Assembly: GCA_942486035.1 (NCBI GenBank)
Contig: CALNXK010000035.1
Coordinates: forward strand, 1,073,501 to 1,137,500
DNA from: Porites lobata
Taxonomy: Eukaryota; Cnidaria; Anthozoa; Scleractinia; Poritidae
Length of the DNA: 64,000 nt
Direction of reading: 5' to 3'
Positions 45,401 through 57,400 of this stretch are shown piece by piece. How positions within the stretch are numbered: the stretch's first letter is position 1; each line of letters opens with the position of its first letter. The position numbers and the translations under genes are program-made. The notes under the pieces were generated by a model. The model was not told the origin of the DNA. It was given only the letters and a program-made list of their open reading frames with translations, and searched no databases.

Positions 45401-48400
45401 TAAAATTTCCCATGAGTTAGGATTTTTTATGTAAAAAGACTGAACTTTCTTCTACTTGGCCGCACGGTTTAAGCCAGAAATACAAGCTTATAAACCATAA
45501 GCAAAGTATCTTATATTACACAAGACCAGCATGTGACTCCCACCTTATCAAAGTTATAGGTCATGCTTCATTCGCCTCTGCGACAGTGTTCCTGTCGTTT
45601 CTGCACCTTTCGCCACATTTACATGCCTTGGAACTGCAAAGAGATAGTTGAACGCAAGTGCAGCGTCGGTTTACACAGCATCCACCTTCTCGGGAGCACC
45701 CACAGTATGCTAACTGTAAACACGCCGCTGACACTTCTCGCGTCATTAACTTTGGCTTCAGAAGGCCTTCACTGTAGTACCATCCGCTGTCTTCAGGCTT
45801 TGGGAGAGAAGGACATGGTTCCAGCACTTTATTCCATACCATGGTCTGATAGTTTGCCCGCTTTATGTGGAGAATCAGTGCATCTTGAGTCGGAGGTAGG
45901 GCGTCGAGATCTTTCCTGGATTTGCGAAACGCTGCTGCTCTTTCTTTGTTGATTTCCACCTCTGGTGTTCCCGGATTGTAGAGTTTGCATACAAAGGCTT
46001 CAGCTTTGGCAAGAACGTCAGCACTGATTTGGCTTTCTTCTCCATGGTGTTCCAAGAGGTCAGGTGCATCTTCGAAGACTTTCCATGCCGATGCCTTAGC
46101 TTGCCCACACAATAGAACTGGCTTGTCGTATCACAGCCAGTAACGGCATGAAATGCCAGAAGCGACCTCCTCTTCTCCTCGGAGAGCGGGATTCTGTGAA
46201 CTGGTATGTAACGCCTTTGTCTTGAAGTACCCGCAAACATCCATATCTATTGACAAAGCTGCTCTCGGTGTGCCAAAAGGAGGACAAGAACGTCCGTATC
46301 ACGACACAAAATGTTGACTTGCTTGTACCCTCTTGCTGCTGCGTCTCGGGCATGCAGTACTATTCTAGTATCTGCCTCCTCATGATCTGATGCGAGCTCT
46401 CTTATATCTTGTCGTAACGTGTTAGATGACCACACCTTCAGTGTATCCTTGAAGCCTCCATTGATCACCAGCTCTCGCCCAGGAGGCGCGCTATAACTCT
46501 CCGAGATTTCAGTCGAGAGGAAATGAGCTAGCCTAGCCTTGTTATCTTCTAGAATGATGAACCTTTCCCAGTTTCCAATTCTATGATCTCTGTTATCCAC
46601 ATTGCGCCTAATCCCTGTGCTCTTTTTCTCCTTGCGCTTGTCTCTGGTTCCTCCTTTTATTGAGTTCTTGGCATATCTGTCAAATAGCACGTCAGCCCTT
46701 GTACAACTGTCCGGAAAATGGGAAGTGACATGACGAAGAAATCGGTCACTCTACTCCCCAAAGGTTTTTACTCCTGAAGAGTTGGCGAGGGGCTGAACAG
46801 CTGCCATTCCATCAATAATAGTACATGTTTGACTCCTGCTGATGGGCATTTGGCTCTTACAGACATTTCCTTGTAAAATGGTACCAAGATCCGACTTCCA
46901 TGCTTCTCGTAGACTCCCGTCAAGGGTAGCAAGTGAGTTTGGGACTGGAGCAAGCTCGCTTTGAAGCAACGTGTTCACATCTACATCACGACCGGATTCC
47001 AAGGATACTATCACTCTTCTCAAGAGATCTTTGTCTGCTTTCATGGCGATGGTCTTGCTCTTATCAACTGACACTGGTACAGTGTAAAGTGTCTCAAAGG
47101 TTTTCACCTTCTGTTGCTTTAGAGTGTCATGGAACTTTATTTCTTTCTTGATTAGCCTGGTTTCAACGCATTTCGGAGAACGAAGAGAGATACAGATCCC
47201 ACTTCCCTTCCCGGATCACACGCGAAAACCTCAGTAAGATGGACACCAGTTTCATGTATTGTCTCCAGTAAGAGAATGAGGGGTTGTCATGATGTGTGGC
47301 ATCAAAAGCTTTGATGATATGTGCAGCTTGTCCAACTTCATTAACAAGCTCACTGCTAGTCAGGGCATCTACTAATGCATCATCGTCGTTCCCAGTCGTA
47401 AACTTAGTGGCCAATGTTTCCGACAGATTGAAGTGCATATTAACCCCATGAAACATAGTTTTTTTAAAATTTCTTATAGAAAATAACTCCTGAAGAGCTT
47501 ACTAAAACAATTGATCAATCACGCTATTTACACAGCTAAGGCTAATTCAGTATCTATTCAATTGTTGTTATCTAGTCACGTGACCCATCATAGCTGATCA
47601 CCTATTGCAATTTTTGTGTTTTTATTGTTGGATGTGTGAATCGAAATGAGAAACGTCGGTAAGTTAAAAACTATGTTAAAGGAAAGTGTGAATAGAGCAT
47701 CTTTTATGCTTTAAAATCGATTTTATTGGAAAGTCACGTGACTCTTCATAACTGATGACGTGACACATTTTATCTCCCACACTACTGTCTATCGAGCTCT
47801 AAACGTCAAGTAGCAAAGATTCAGCTATTTCCCCATCGTATTGTGCACTTTTTATTGGATTTATATAAATGTTACAATTCAGCCTCGTTTTCATGCTGCA
47901 GGAGCGAGGGCCTAGACAAAAAACCCGCTTAATGACTGATGTCATAACATTTGGAGTGGGCAACGGCACAATTCTTAATCAGGATGGCAAGATGAAGATT
48001 TTAAGCCATGTTGCCTGCTTCTACTCAAAATGTTTAGCGAAAATGAAAAATGAGCGCCCTGCGTGACAGTGCTTCCTGACTATAAAAGGTAAAAAGTTTT
48101 CGAAAAGACAGCGACACGATGTTCTACTAGTTTTATTATTTTGGCTAGGTGCACTCGAATTTAAAATACTGAAATTTCTATTTTTCTGTTGCCTTAATAT
48201 TTTCCTTGGCAATTTTCCCCGATTTTCAGTACATAAATCTTTAAAAACAAAAGTAAACAGCCAATGAGCGAGGACACCAGTTTCCCTGGTTTATTTTTGA
48301 CAAAAAGCAAAGGCAAACAGCCAGTCTGTTACCTTAAGCCACCAGCTTTTATAATAATGAACCTTACAAAAATTCCTTGAACAGCAATGCGATATTTTTC

Positions 48401-51400
48401 GTCTAATACTTCACAGTTGGCGGTTGAGCTTTCTTTAGCAGTGAGCCTCCACTTGCGTACCCCATTCAGAGAAGTCATTCCCGGCTAAACTTTCAAATGA
48501 AACCAGTTTTAAGATGGACAGTATTTTGATTTACACTCGTTTGTTGGTAAATCAAAAGGCACCTTGTTAGCGGTCAACAACTTGCAGAGGGATTCAACTC
48601 CGCGATACACTCACATCAGTTCCATAAAGCAAATCCTGAGAAGATATGAACAACCATATGAATTTTCTGAATTTCCATGGCACATATTAAGGCATATTTT
48701 CCTACCATAAGACCATAAAACAAAAAAAAAAGACAGCAAAATCGATCCTTTTCTCCGCCGACAACAGATCATTCATGAAAACAACCACTCGAGGAATAAG
48801 CGCTTTCAACTTCCGGCGTTTCCGACAGCCAATCAGATCTTGTGGCATTGTTCTAACAGCCAATCAGCGTTACGGCCAAAATCTGGCCGTAACAAGCACA
48901 AACGTGAGAGAGTTTGTATCAGGCCCAATTTTAGCGGTAGCCGTTAGAGAGAATGTATGAGAACCGCTAAAATTGGGCCTGATCTCAGGTTACCTGCACA
49001 CTGTCTATTTTCGTTGTTTTGCTTCCTTGACTTGTTCCTTTAGTCATTGTTCCTAGTTGTTTTTATACCCTTCTTCCTCTTTGCCTTTTTTAGTTTTTGT
49101 ACCAATAAAACATGTGTCCATGACCTTTTCTCTTAGAACCCAGACACATGGATGAATACAGAGACCATGGCATGTACCTTAGCTTGGTGTCTTTATTAAC
49201 CGTGTTCCTTTGTACTTATAAAAGGCTCCTTAATTTATAGTTCGATATCAGTCTTTGCTTTCTCATTATCATGCTCTTACAATTTTGGCAAAGTTTCCCA
49301 AGTTATACCAGTAAATGCTTTTTTCAAAAGCTAAAATGTAAATCAAATTTGGAATGGTTACTTTGACCTCTCTTTTTTGTTAAAATAGTTTGAGGCAAGC
49401 CAAACAGAACAAGATAATCACCTGGAAGAGGAACTTTAGGAATTTTTGATTGGGGATGTGCCACTGGGAGCCCGGAACCCTTAGCCTATTATTTAATAAC
49501 AGATCCATTTAATCAGCCAAATTTTGCTACCCTATACTAGGCTTAACTAACAAAATCCCTCCTATAACAGAGTTTTCCATCTATCAATGCTTTCTTTGCT
49601 ATTAAGCTGAGTTGGAGGTAAATTTAAATTTAGATCTGCCAATTTCATTATTTTTAAGGGCCAATAATTAACTTTTTCCTGACTTTCCCAGTCTAGACTG
49701 AAATCTTTTACCAGTAGACCTCATTCATGGTACCCACTATCTTTGCACGGGATATTTCATGGGGCAAACTAGTGATAAAGTTTGCCAGTACGAGCAGTTG
49801 GGGTTGAGTTTGTTAATTATTTCTCAAAACAAGACGACAATTTGTCATGCAAAATTTACAGCTTGAGTTTTGATAAGTTTCACGGCATTGTTGCTTGCTA
49901 TGGGGACAATTATGGTTGCTAACGTGTATAACCACTTCAAAACAAGTAACAATGATCACTTCCATCCATAATTTGTCACTATCCTCTTTAAGATAAAAAG
50001 TCCTTCACTTTCTCTTACAGTCTAGAATAAACAAATTCGACTGGGATTTCTAGTGTTAGCAGATTTTGTCATTTGCTTGACCCCGAGAAACCACTTGACA
50101 TCACTATTATTCAATCAGTCCTTAAGTATGTGCCAAGATGGCAGGTATTAGGAATGAGGTCTATTGTTTACTTTCCTGGAAAATGATACCCTATTCTAGA
50201 CCCAAACTCTCTGATTTCTATGCCGTATCCCCGACTAAACTGCTTGTTGAACTCATCCACAAAGATGGGTGTGGGGAGAGTTGTGTGAGAGGCCAGTGGA
50301 ACCAAGGACTGCAGCTGAGTGCAATGCGTAATGGATAACCTTGACAACCATGAGAGTGGTGTCCACCCAGGCAACGTCACACTGCTAATCAGTGGAACCT
50401 ATCATACTTACCATATACTTACCATAGGGGAGGGATGGGTAGGGAGCAGAAAAACTCTGGTGACAATCTACGACAATGACAGCAAGACGCAAACGTAACG
50501 ACCTGACCAGCATAATATGTGCATGCACCAGTATAATAGCCCATAAAACATGTATGGCGATACGCCCCCGTCCTCTGCCCACCACCCAGGGAATAACCAC
50601 AAGAATGTTTGTACAATGTAGATAAGGAAATGACTGAACAACAAAAATTCAGAACTTTGACTTTGATGCTGGTTTTCTGTTTTGTTTTTAGATAGTTCAT
50701 TGGTCAATCGTTTTATAGAAGGACACGGGAGCAACCGATACAGGCCAGCTGATTATGACAAACTCCAGGCCATTGCACAACTTAAGAAAGCCGCTGGAAA
50801 TAAAACATTTCACAAGATTGAAAAGATTACAAAAGCCAGCAAGGAGAAAAAAGAACAGAACCTCTTGCAACAACATCAAGCTTGCTGGTCAAAGGAGAAA
50901 TTAAGACTTCATAGTTTACAGCGGAAACTTCAAAGTGACATTGATGCACTGAGACCTGGCAGTCCATTAGATTACAGTTCAATAAAAGAATTTTTCCAAG
51001 ATCTGGAAATTAATGAAGAAATTTTAAATGAAGATACTCAAGAATTTAAGAAAAACACTATACAACCATTGTGGGACCTTAAAGAAGACTTGCAGTTCTG
51101 GCTTGGAGAAAACAGAGACAGGATCTTGATGGGTTGGTTCACAAGTTTTCATTTTTTAGGTCTTTAAATCCTTGAGTTATTAAAGACAAAACATTTCATT
51201 TAACTCAGGGATTTACATGTATTTTTTTTCCTAATAATTTTGGTGGTGATCATTATTTTCCTAAATTCAACTGACTCATTGTTTGCATGTACAATGTATA
51301 ACAGGGAGATAATTAGTTCCTTTTTCGGACTTGAAGGACTGACAACATTCATTGAATATCTGATAAAAACATTGTCAAACTCTTTTATTATAGATTATAC

Positions 51401-54400
51401 AGTGGATTCCCAATTTTTCAAACCTTTTTGGAAAAAGGAAATTGGTTAGAATATTTAACGTGAAGCTCAAAAATTGGGGGTAAGATTATACTGTTTGACA
51501 AGTGAAGTAACTGCTATGGTTTGAATTATCACAAGTTTTGAAAAATCGGTATTCTACTCTGTAGATTACTATCCAGTGTGGTGCTAATTAGAAGACATGA
51601 ATCATTATGCTTTTTATCATAGCAAAGCTCTGTAAAGCTCTTTGTATAAGTCCATGCAGAATACCACGGGTAACAAAATTTGGTATCCAGGCATTCAGCT
51701 GAATATATTTGGCCATACTGTGATACACCCATCCGTCCTCACCACAGGGACAGCAATGTGGATTGGCATACTCAAGATAATTTAATTTAACCCCCAATGT
51801 GTCCTACAGCCATACATTTTTCTAGAAAATTGTGTGGTAACTACATTTTTAAATAAGAAAAAACTGAATTTAACGGAAAGAATAACACCACCCTGACACA
51901 AAATAATACAAAAAAATTAGCGAGAATTACACAACATTTCAATATTATCATATTATATTTCATTTGATTCTAGGTGTTGCTGAAGAAGAACATGCAAATG
52001 TCTTGAAGATTGTAGAATCTGTGAAGATGCAACAACGAGTTGTAATGGAAAAATTGCAGATGGAACAAGAACAGCTTGAACAGGAACTAGATGCCATAGT
52101 GTTGCCTGAAATGACAGGGTCAGGTGTGGTGTCTAACGTCATCACAGAGACAGGGATTCCAGAAGAAGCATATGAACTAGAGTGCCCTGATCAACAACTG
52201 AAGATGTCTGTGTTAGAGGAGTTTATTTTGCTGGACAATAAATATGAAGCTCAGCTAGAATATCTAAATATCAAGTATCAGTATGCAAAGCAGTAAGTAC
52301 ATTTTCAAAGGACTCGAGACAGTGTTTTTAATTTTCTTTTAATTTATGATGAATTTGGTACACCTTACCTTTGCTTCTAACAGTCATTCTTGACTTATAG
52401 GTTTCATCCAAGTAGTAGAACCTTTTGTCTCAAAAGCAAAATTTATACACTTAAGTCTAATGACTAGGTACGTGATTCAGAATGAAAAATACATTGTAGT
52501 TTTTATGTTTCTCCTACAATCAGTCCTTTCTCCCAATGAAAGCCTTGGGAAAATTAATTAAAGCTGATGGTTTCCTGACTAGAGGAAAAAGACATTAACT
52601 GAAGAGCTTTGTCAAAAATTAATGTTTTACTTGGTGCCAAAAATGAATAGATACTATTCAATATACTGTATCTATAGGGTGCAAAGAAAGTCAGTTTTAC
52701 AGCCTGCCATTCAGGCAAGCTGTAGCTAGTATGTACTAGCCCACAAGTCATTTCAACTAGCCCCAAAACCCTTTTTGATTATAAGGGTTGATGACAATCC
52801 TTCTGTAATTTGAATTTCCCCAAAAAACAGCACTTGGTGGCCGTCGGGCAATTTAAAAATCACTAGCCCGATAGCAAAATCCATTAGCCCCGGGCTATCA
52901 GACATGACTTTCTTTGCACGCTGATCTAGCATACATAAGCAATGACTGCTGAATTTTATCTACAGTATAGATTTGAATTTAGTTTTAAGTTAGGTTCTGT
53001 TGTTACTGACAAGCCAAATGTCAGATGGAGGTTCAAGTAATATAAATAAGGATACTGCAGCTAACCCTGCTTCAATTCCCAGCTGGTATATGAATGATGG
53101 TTACTTACTGTTAGTCCTAGAGACTTCTCATCCATTGATCTAACACTTAATTAACTCACTAAGCTCCAATATCCATATACAAATTCTCCATACTGATCTC
53201 CAAACATATTAATGAAGAACTAGTTGAGAGAATTAATTTTTGTTTAAACATGCATCAAAGCATTTTCACCGAGGTGTTCTTTTAATTATTGGATTATGCA
53301 TTGATAATCTTGTGAGGAAAATATTGATTTTGGTCAATCTTGGGATTTAAAGGGTTATTGTACTTGAATGTGTATGTCACAGGTCAAAGTTAAATTCAGG
53401 TTAAATTTTTTTTAACCTATGTTGATTCTCTATTTGCTCTATTTGTCTTCTAGCCCTAATTATTCACTGTGAATTTGGGCTAGAAGACAAAGGGAATTGC
53501 AAATCAACCTGGGTTATTTGACCTGTAACATGTACAAGAGCTTATGTCTTGATTGTTTTGTTTGTGAGGTCCAATACAGGAGGATGGTCAAAACAAGATC
53601 ATTTCCACTTTGTGCATTTGATAGAACAGTACCCAGCTGAGCTGCCTAACAGAAGAATGCTTTACATGGACAGAATGCTAAGAGAAATGCCTCATAAAAC
53701 TCGCACTAAGCTGGTAAGTCCAGCATTTAAAGAAATTTGATGACCCATTATTTATAGCAGGCTATGTTTTGCTCTGAAAATTATGACTTTTTATATATTA
53801 AATGGTATTGTAATTCTATAGCTAGTAATTGACTACTGGTCTTTCGGTTTACCGGCAATCAACAAATTTCTGGAAATACATTAATTTAGTTTCATCCAAT
53901 GATAAGTCCCCAGGTTTTACTATATATTTTTTGGCTTTACTTCCCCATTTTTATAGGTTTTACTATGTTAGGAATTTTCTGCTTGGGGGTTCAACATTAC
54001 TGAAGCCCCCGACAACCAACCCTAGATCTGCCCCAGAATACAGTTTAGTGTGATTGCTCTGCGCTTGTACTATGATATAATTTCAGGTTGAACATGAAGA
54101 GTGGTTGCTTGCTCACAAGTTTTACCAGGAGCAGTTTCACAGCACACTTCGTGCCTGGGCTCATGACAGAGAAGACTTGCTGGTTAAAACCAAGGCAACT
54201 TTTGCTGATGCATGGGCAGCTTATGAAGAGGCAGAAGAAAAAGCTAAATCAAGAAAGAAACAAGAAAACATATGCCAAGAGCTCTACAAAAAGGTAAAAC
54301 TTTCACATCTGGGGAAAGATGTAATGAAGAGGTTTCATTAGGTTAAATTATCTAGCGGATTTAATTCTTATGAAAAAGTGACCATTTCAGACATTTTCCA

Positions 54401-57400
54401 TGATCATAACTGGTCCATAATCATTTAAGATCTGGCTTTTTTCTCACCTGGAGTGGGGAAACCTCAGTCTTAAATATTATTCTGTATAAAGTATATGTAG
54501 AATCTTAATTTGTCTCTTCCATTTCCCACACTTGTACCAGGTGCTATTAATAGTAGCAGCAGAGGTGCCAACATCTGGAGACTACGAACTGAATATTGAA
54601 TCTCTTTTGCATTAACGCCTCCACAAAATATTAATGACCCAGCCACCCACCCCCCCCCCAATAAACACAAATCACACAATTGGACCCAGTCCCTAAATTA
54701 TATGGTTATGCATCAGTCAAATCCAACTGCACCCATCCTCTATGTTTTAATAGTTATACAGTGGAGCTTACAAAGTCTATGTCTCTGGAATTTGAATTCC
54801 ACCTCCAATTTTCCTGTGGCTCCCCATCGACTGAGCTGTCAGTTTTCTGCCAATCAGCGAGAGGCAGAAACGAGCGCAAATGTAAACAAACATTGAAAAA
54901 CACGTGCCAAGAGTAATGACGTCATTACTTATATGAAATGTCATCTCTGCCAATCAGCATTTTGCATCGAGACATAGTTGCAAGCTCTCCTTCCTTTTCC
55001 GGCCCCGCCATGACACTGACACTCTGGGATAATCTGGCACAGTTGGCATATAATTATGTAAATTAACGTAGTTTAATTTTCTTTTGTTCTGAGGTGCTTG
55101 CATTCAGAGAACAAAAGCTTGAGGCACTGAAGCTACAAACCATAATTGCTGCAAAACAGCAAGAACAGGAAGAGCAGGCATTGAGAGCTGCTGAAGAGAG
55201 AGAACGGAAACGGAGAGATCATCAACACAAACAAGTATGACTTAATTCTCTTTGTTTTCTTTTTTAAAACATAAATAATAGAAGCACTGATTTGATGCAA
55301 TCTATTGGTTCTTCTTTGAGGTTCAAAATATATTGTTTTTAATACTCTATCATATTACAGCCTTTCAAAGAAATTATGAGGACTTTATTTTCTTTTATAC
55401 TTTAGACAATACACCATTTTCATCCATCACTCAAGTCTCAGAGTACAGCAAAAGGTGTTTTAAAAATCTTCTCTCTGGAGAGTGTTTTTGAAAAGATGCA
55501 TTTTCATTGACCATTTTTATTGGATATATGTGGACAGTTTAGGCCAAATTGAAGGGAAAAATCTCCATTTTCAAACAAAAATGGATATGTGTGGATTGCA
55601 CTGACATGTTTTTTATATACGATTATTAATCCATCGATAGATCCAAGAATTTAGGGAACAGAAAGAAAAGGAAAGAGAAATTTCAGCTGAGGCAGAAAGA
55701 GAGAGACTTGCAGAAATACAGGAAAAAATGGCAAAGCAGGCAATCATAGACCATGAAAGGTACTGACTAATAATTCAACAAGTTACAACATATTTATTAC
55801 AGCCCCCTATTAATTAGCGGCCATCCTCTATTAAATGGCCAGTGATATAATCAAAGTCCAAAAAAAATATTGTAGGAAAAATTGGAAATTAAACCTCTAC
55901 TAAGCAGCCACCTCTATTAAACAACTGCAGCACCTTTTAGGCCATCTCAATGAAAGTTCATACATTGTTGCCACCAGTATTAAGTGGCCATCAAGCCCTT
56001 GATTCACGTCTTAGTTTAGCTTCATTTTAAGAACATGATGAACGAAAATACAGTCTGAGATAGAAGGTGCTGATTGACTGTGGACCAATAATATTATAAT
56101 GCTTCTTTTGTTGCACATTTGTTTAAGAAATAAAGCGATGTTTCTGCTTAAGATTATGCTGATTTATGATGAACCTGTATTGAGCGGCCAACCTCCATTA
56201 AGCGGCTACTTCCTGACCAGTATCCTGAAGGAGGCCGCTTAATGGAGGTTCAACTGTATTTATGAAGTTATAACATTGTCGTGATCAAGCCTTTCAGGAG
56301 AAGAAGAAATATCTGGCTCTGTATACAAGCTAGAACAACTTAGCTTTATATTCTACATGTGAACAGTACATGTTCTCCTTATCGGGCAGTAACCAGTAAA
56401 ATTTACTGTCTGAAGCAACACTTCTTACTGCCTGCAACCGCTTGAAGGTTTAGTAAAATTAAATATTAAGTTGTTTTAAAAAATTCACAAGTTGCATGTG
56501 ATCCGATCTGATCAAGGTAATGAATGAATATATGGAAGTGTAAGACAGAGTAAAATTATTGGAATCAAACATTTTAAATGTAAAATAGGTTGTAAAATGA
56601 GGGGATGAATGACATTTCAGGGAATGTAGCGGGTAAATTACACATTGAGGTCAAAGCCATGTCCCTCACTCCACTGCCCCCTCCCCACAAAAAAGTGCCC
56701 CTCTGGTACATATTTTTTGCCTTACCGGCCAGGAATGGTCCCTTTAGGCTAAGCTAAAATTTTGGGAGAACACTGTTTCAATATTTATCATTTATTCGGG
56801 AATTAAATTTGCAGCAAGAAATATTTTGAAATGTTATTGTTAGTGATCATTCTTAGGGGTGTTCAAACTCAAAAAGTATATTATTTCAATTTTATAAATT
56901 AACATAAGTGTTTTATAGGTAACTTAAAAATAATAGAAATAATTTTACAGTAAATAAAAATATTATTGTGTTTAAAAGTGAAATAGAATTTATAATTTAT
57001 CATAGTGCTATTTACATGTGTGTTTTTACAGTGTATGGTGATGCTTCAGATTGCCTACACCATACCCAGTTTTATTTTTACTTTATATTGATTTTATTTC
57101 TTTTGCTTTCCAGGGTTAAGTATCGTGAGCAACAGTTAAAATTGCACAATGAGGCAAAGCAAAAAGCAAAAGAGTTGGCTCTTGAACAAGAAATAGAAAA
57201 AGAGAAAAGACTTGACCGACTCAGACAACAGGTAAAATAAACATTATGATCCCCTCTTTAAAAAATCATGGTAATTTTAAAGTTTTCAATTTGATGACAC
57301 CGTGCACTTTTTCATTTTAAAGGTACAGGTTCATGTGGAAGATGATCCTGCAAGAATTTTTAAAGCAACTGAGGTTGGTACCAAATGATATAACATTTTT

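Larger units (their letters stand above)
44488..48991. mobile_element. Outer 4.5-kb insertion with hairpin-forming ends and 11-15 bp direct repeats
   Basis: Ends AACCTGAGATCAGGC (44488-44502) and GCCTGATCTCAGGTT (48977-48991) are perfect 15-bp inverted repeats. The direct repeat ACCTGCACACT follows at 44477-44487 and 48992-49002, and extends to GGTTACCTGCACACT if the ends are trimmed. Each end folds: 44496-44568 (GATCAGGCTCT with AGAGAGCCTGAT) and 48918-48983, a perfect 21-bp stem around GGCCCAATTTTAGCGG. The inner boundary motif GCCTGATACAAAC is shared, inverted, by both ends. The unit carries the element at 44826-48082. Confidence 0.75.

Noticed and set aside
51529..51797. Overlapping minus ORFs in CCDC148 intron 2
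   Set aside because: Short, no family match, no partner exons.
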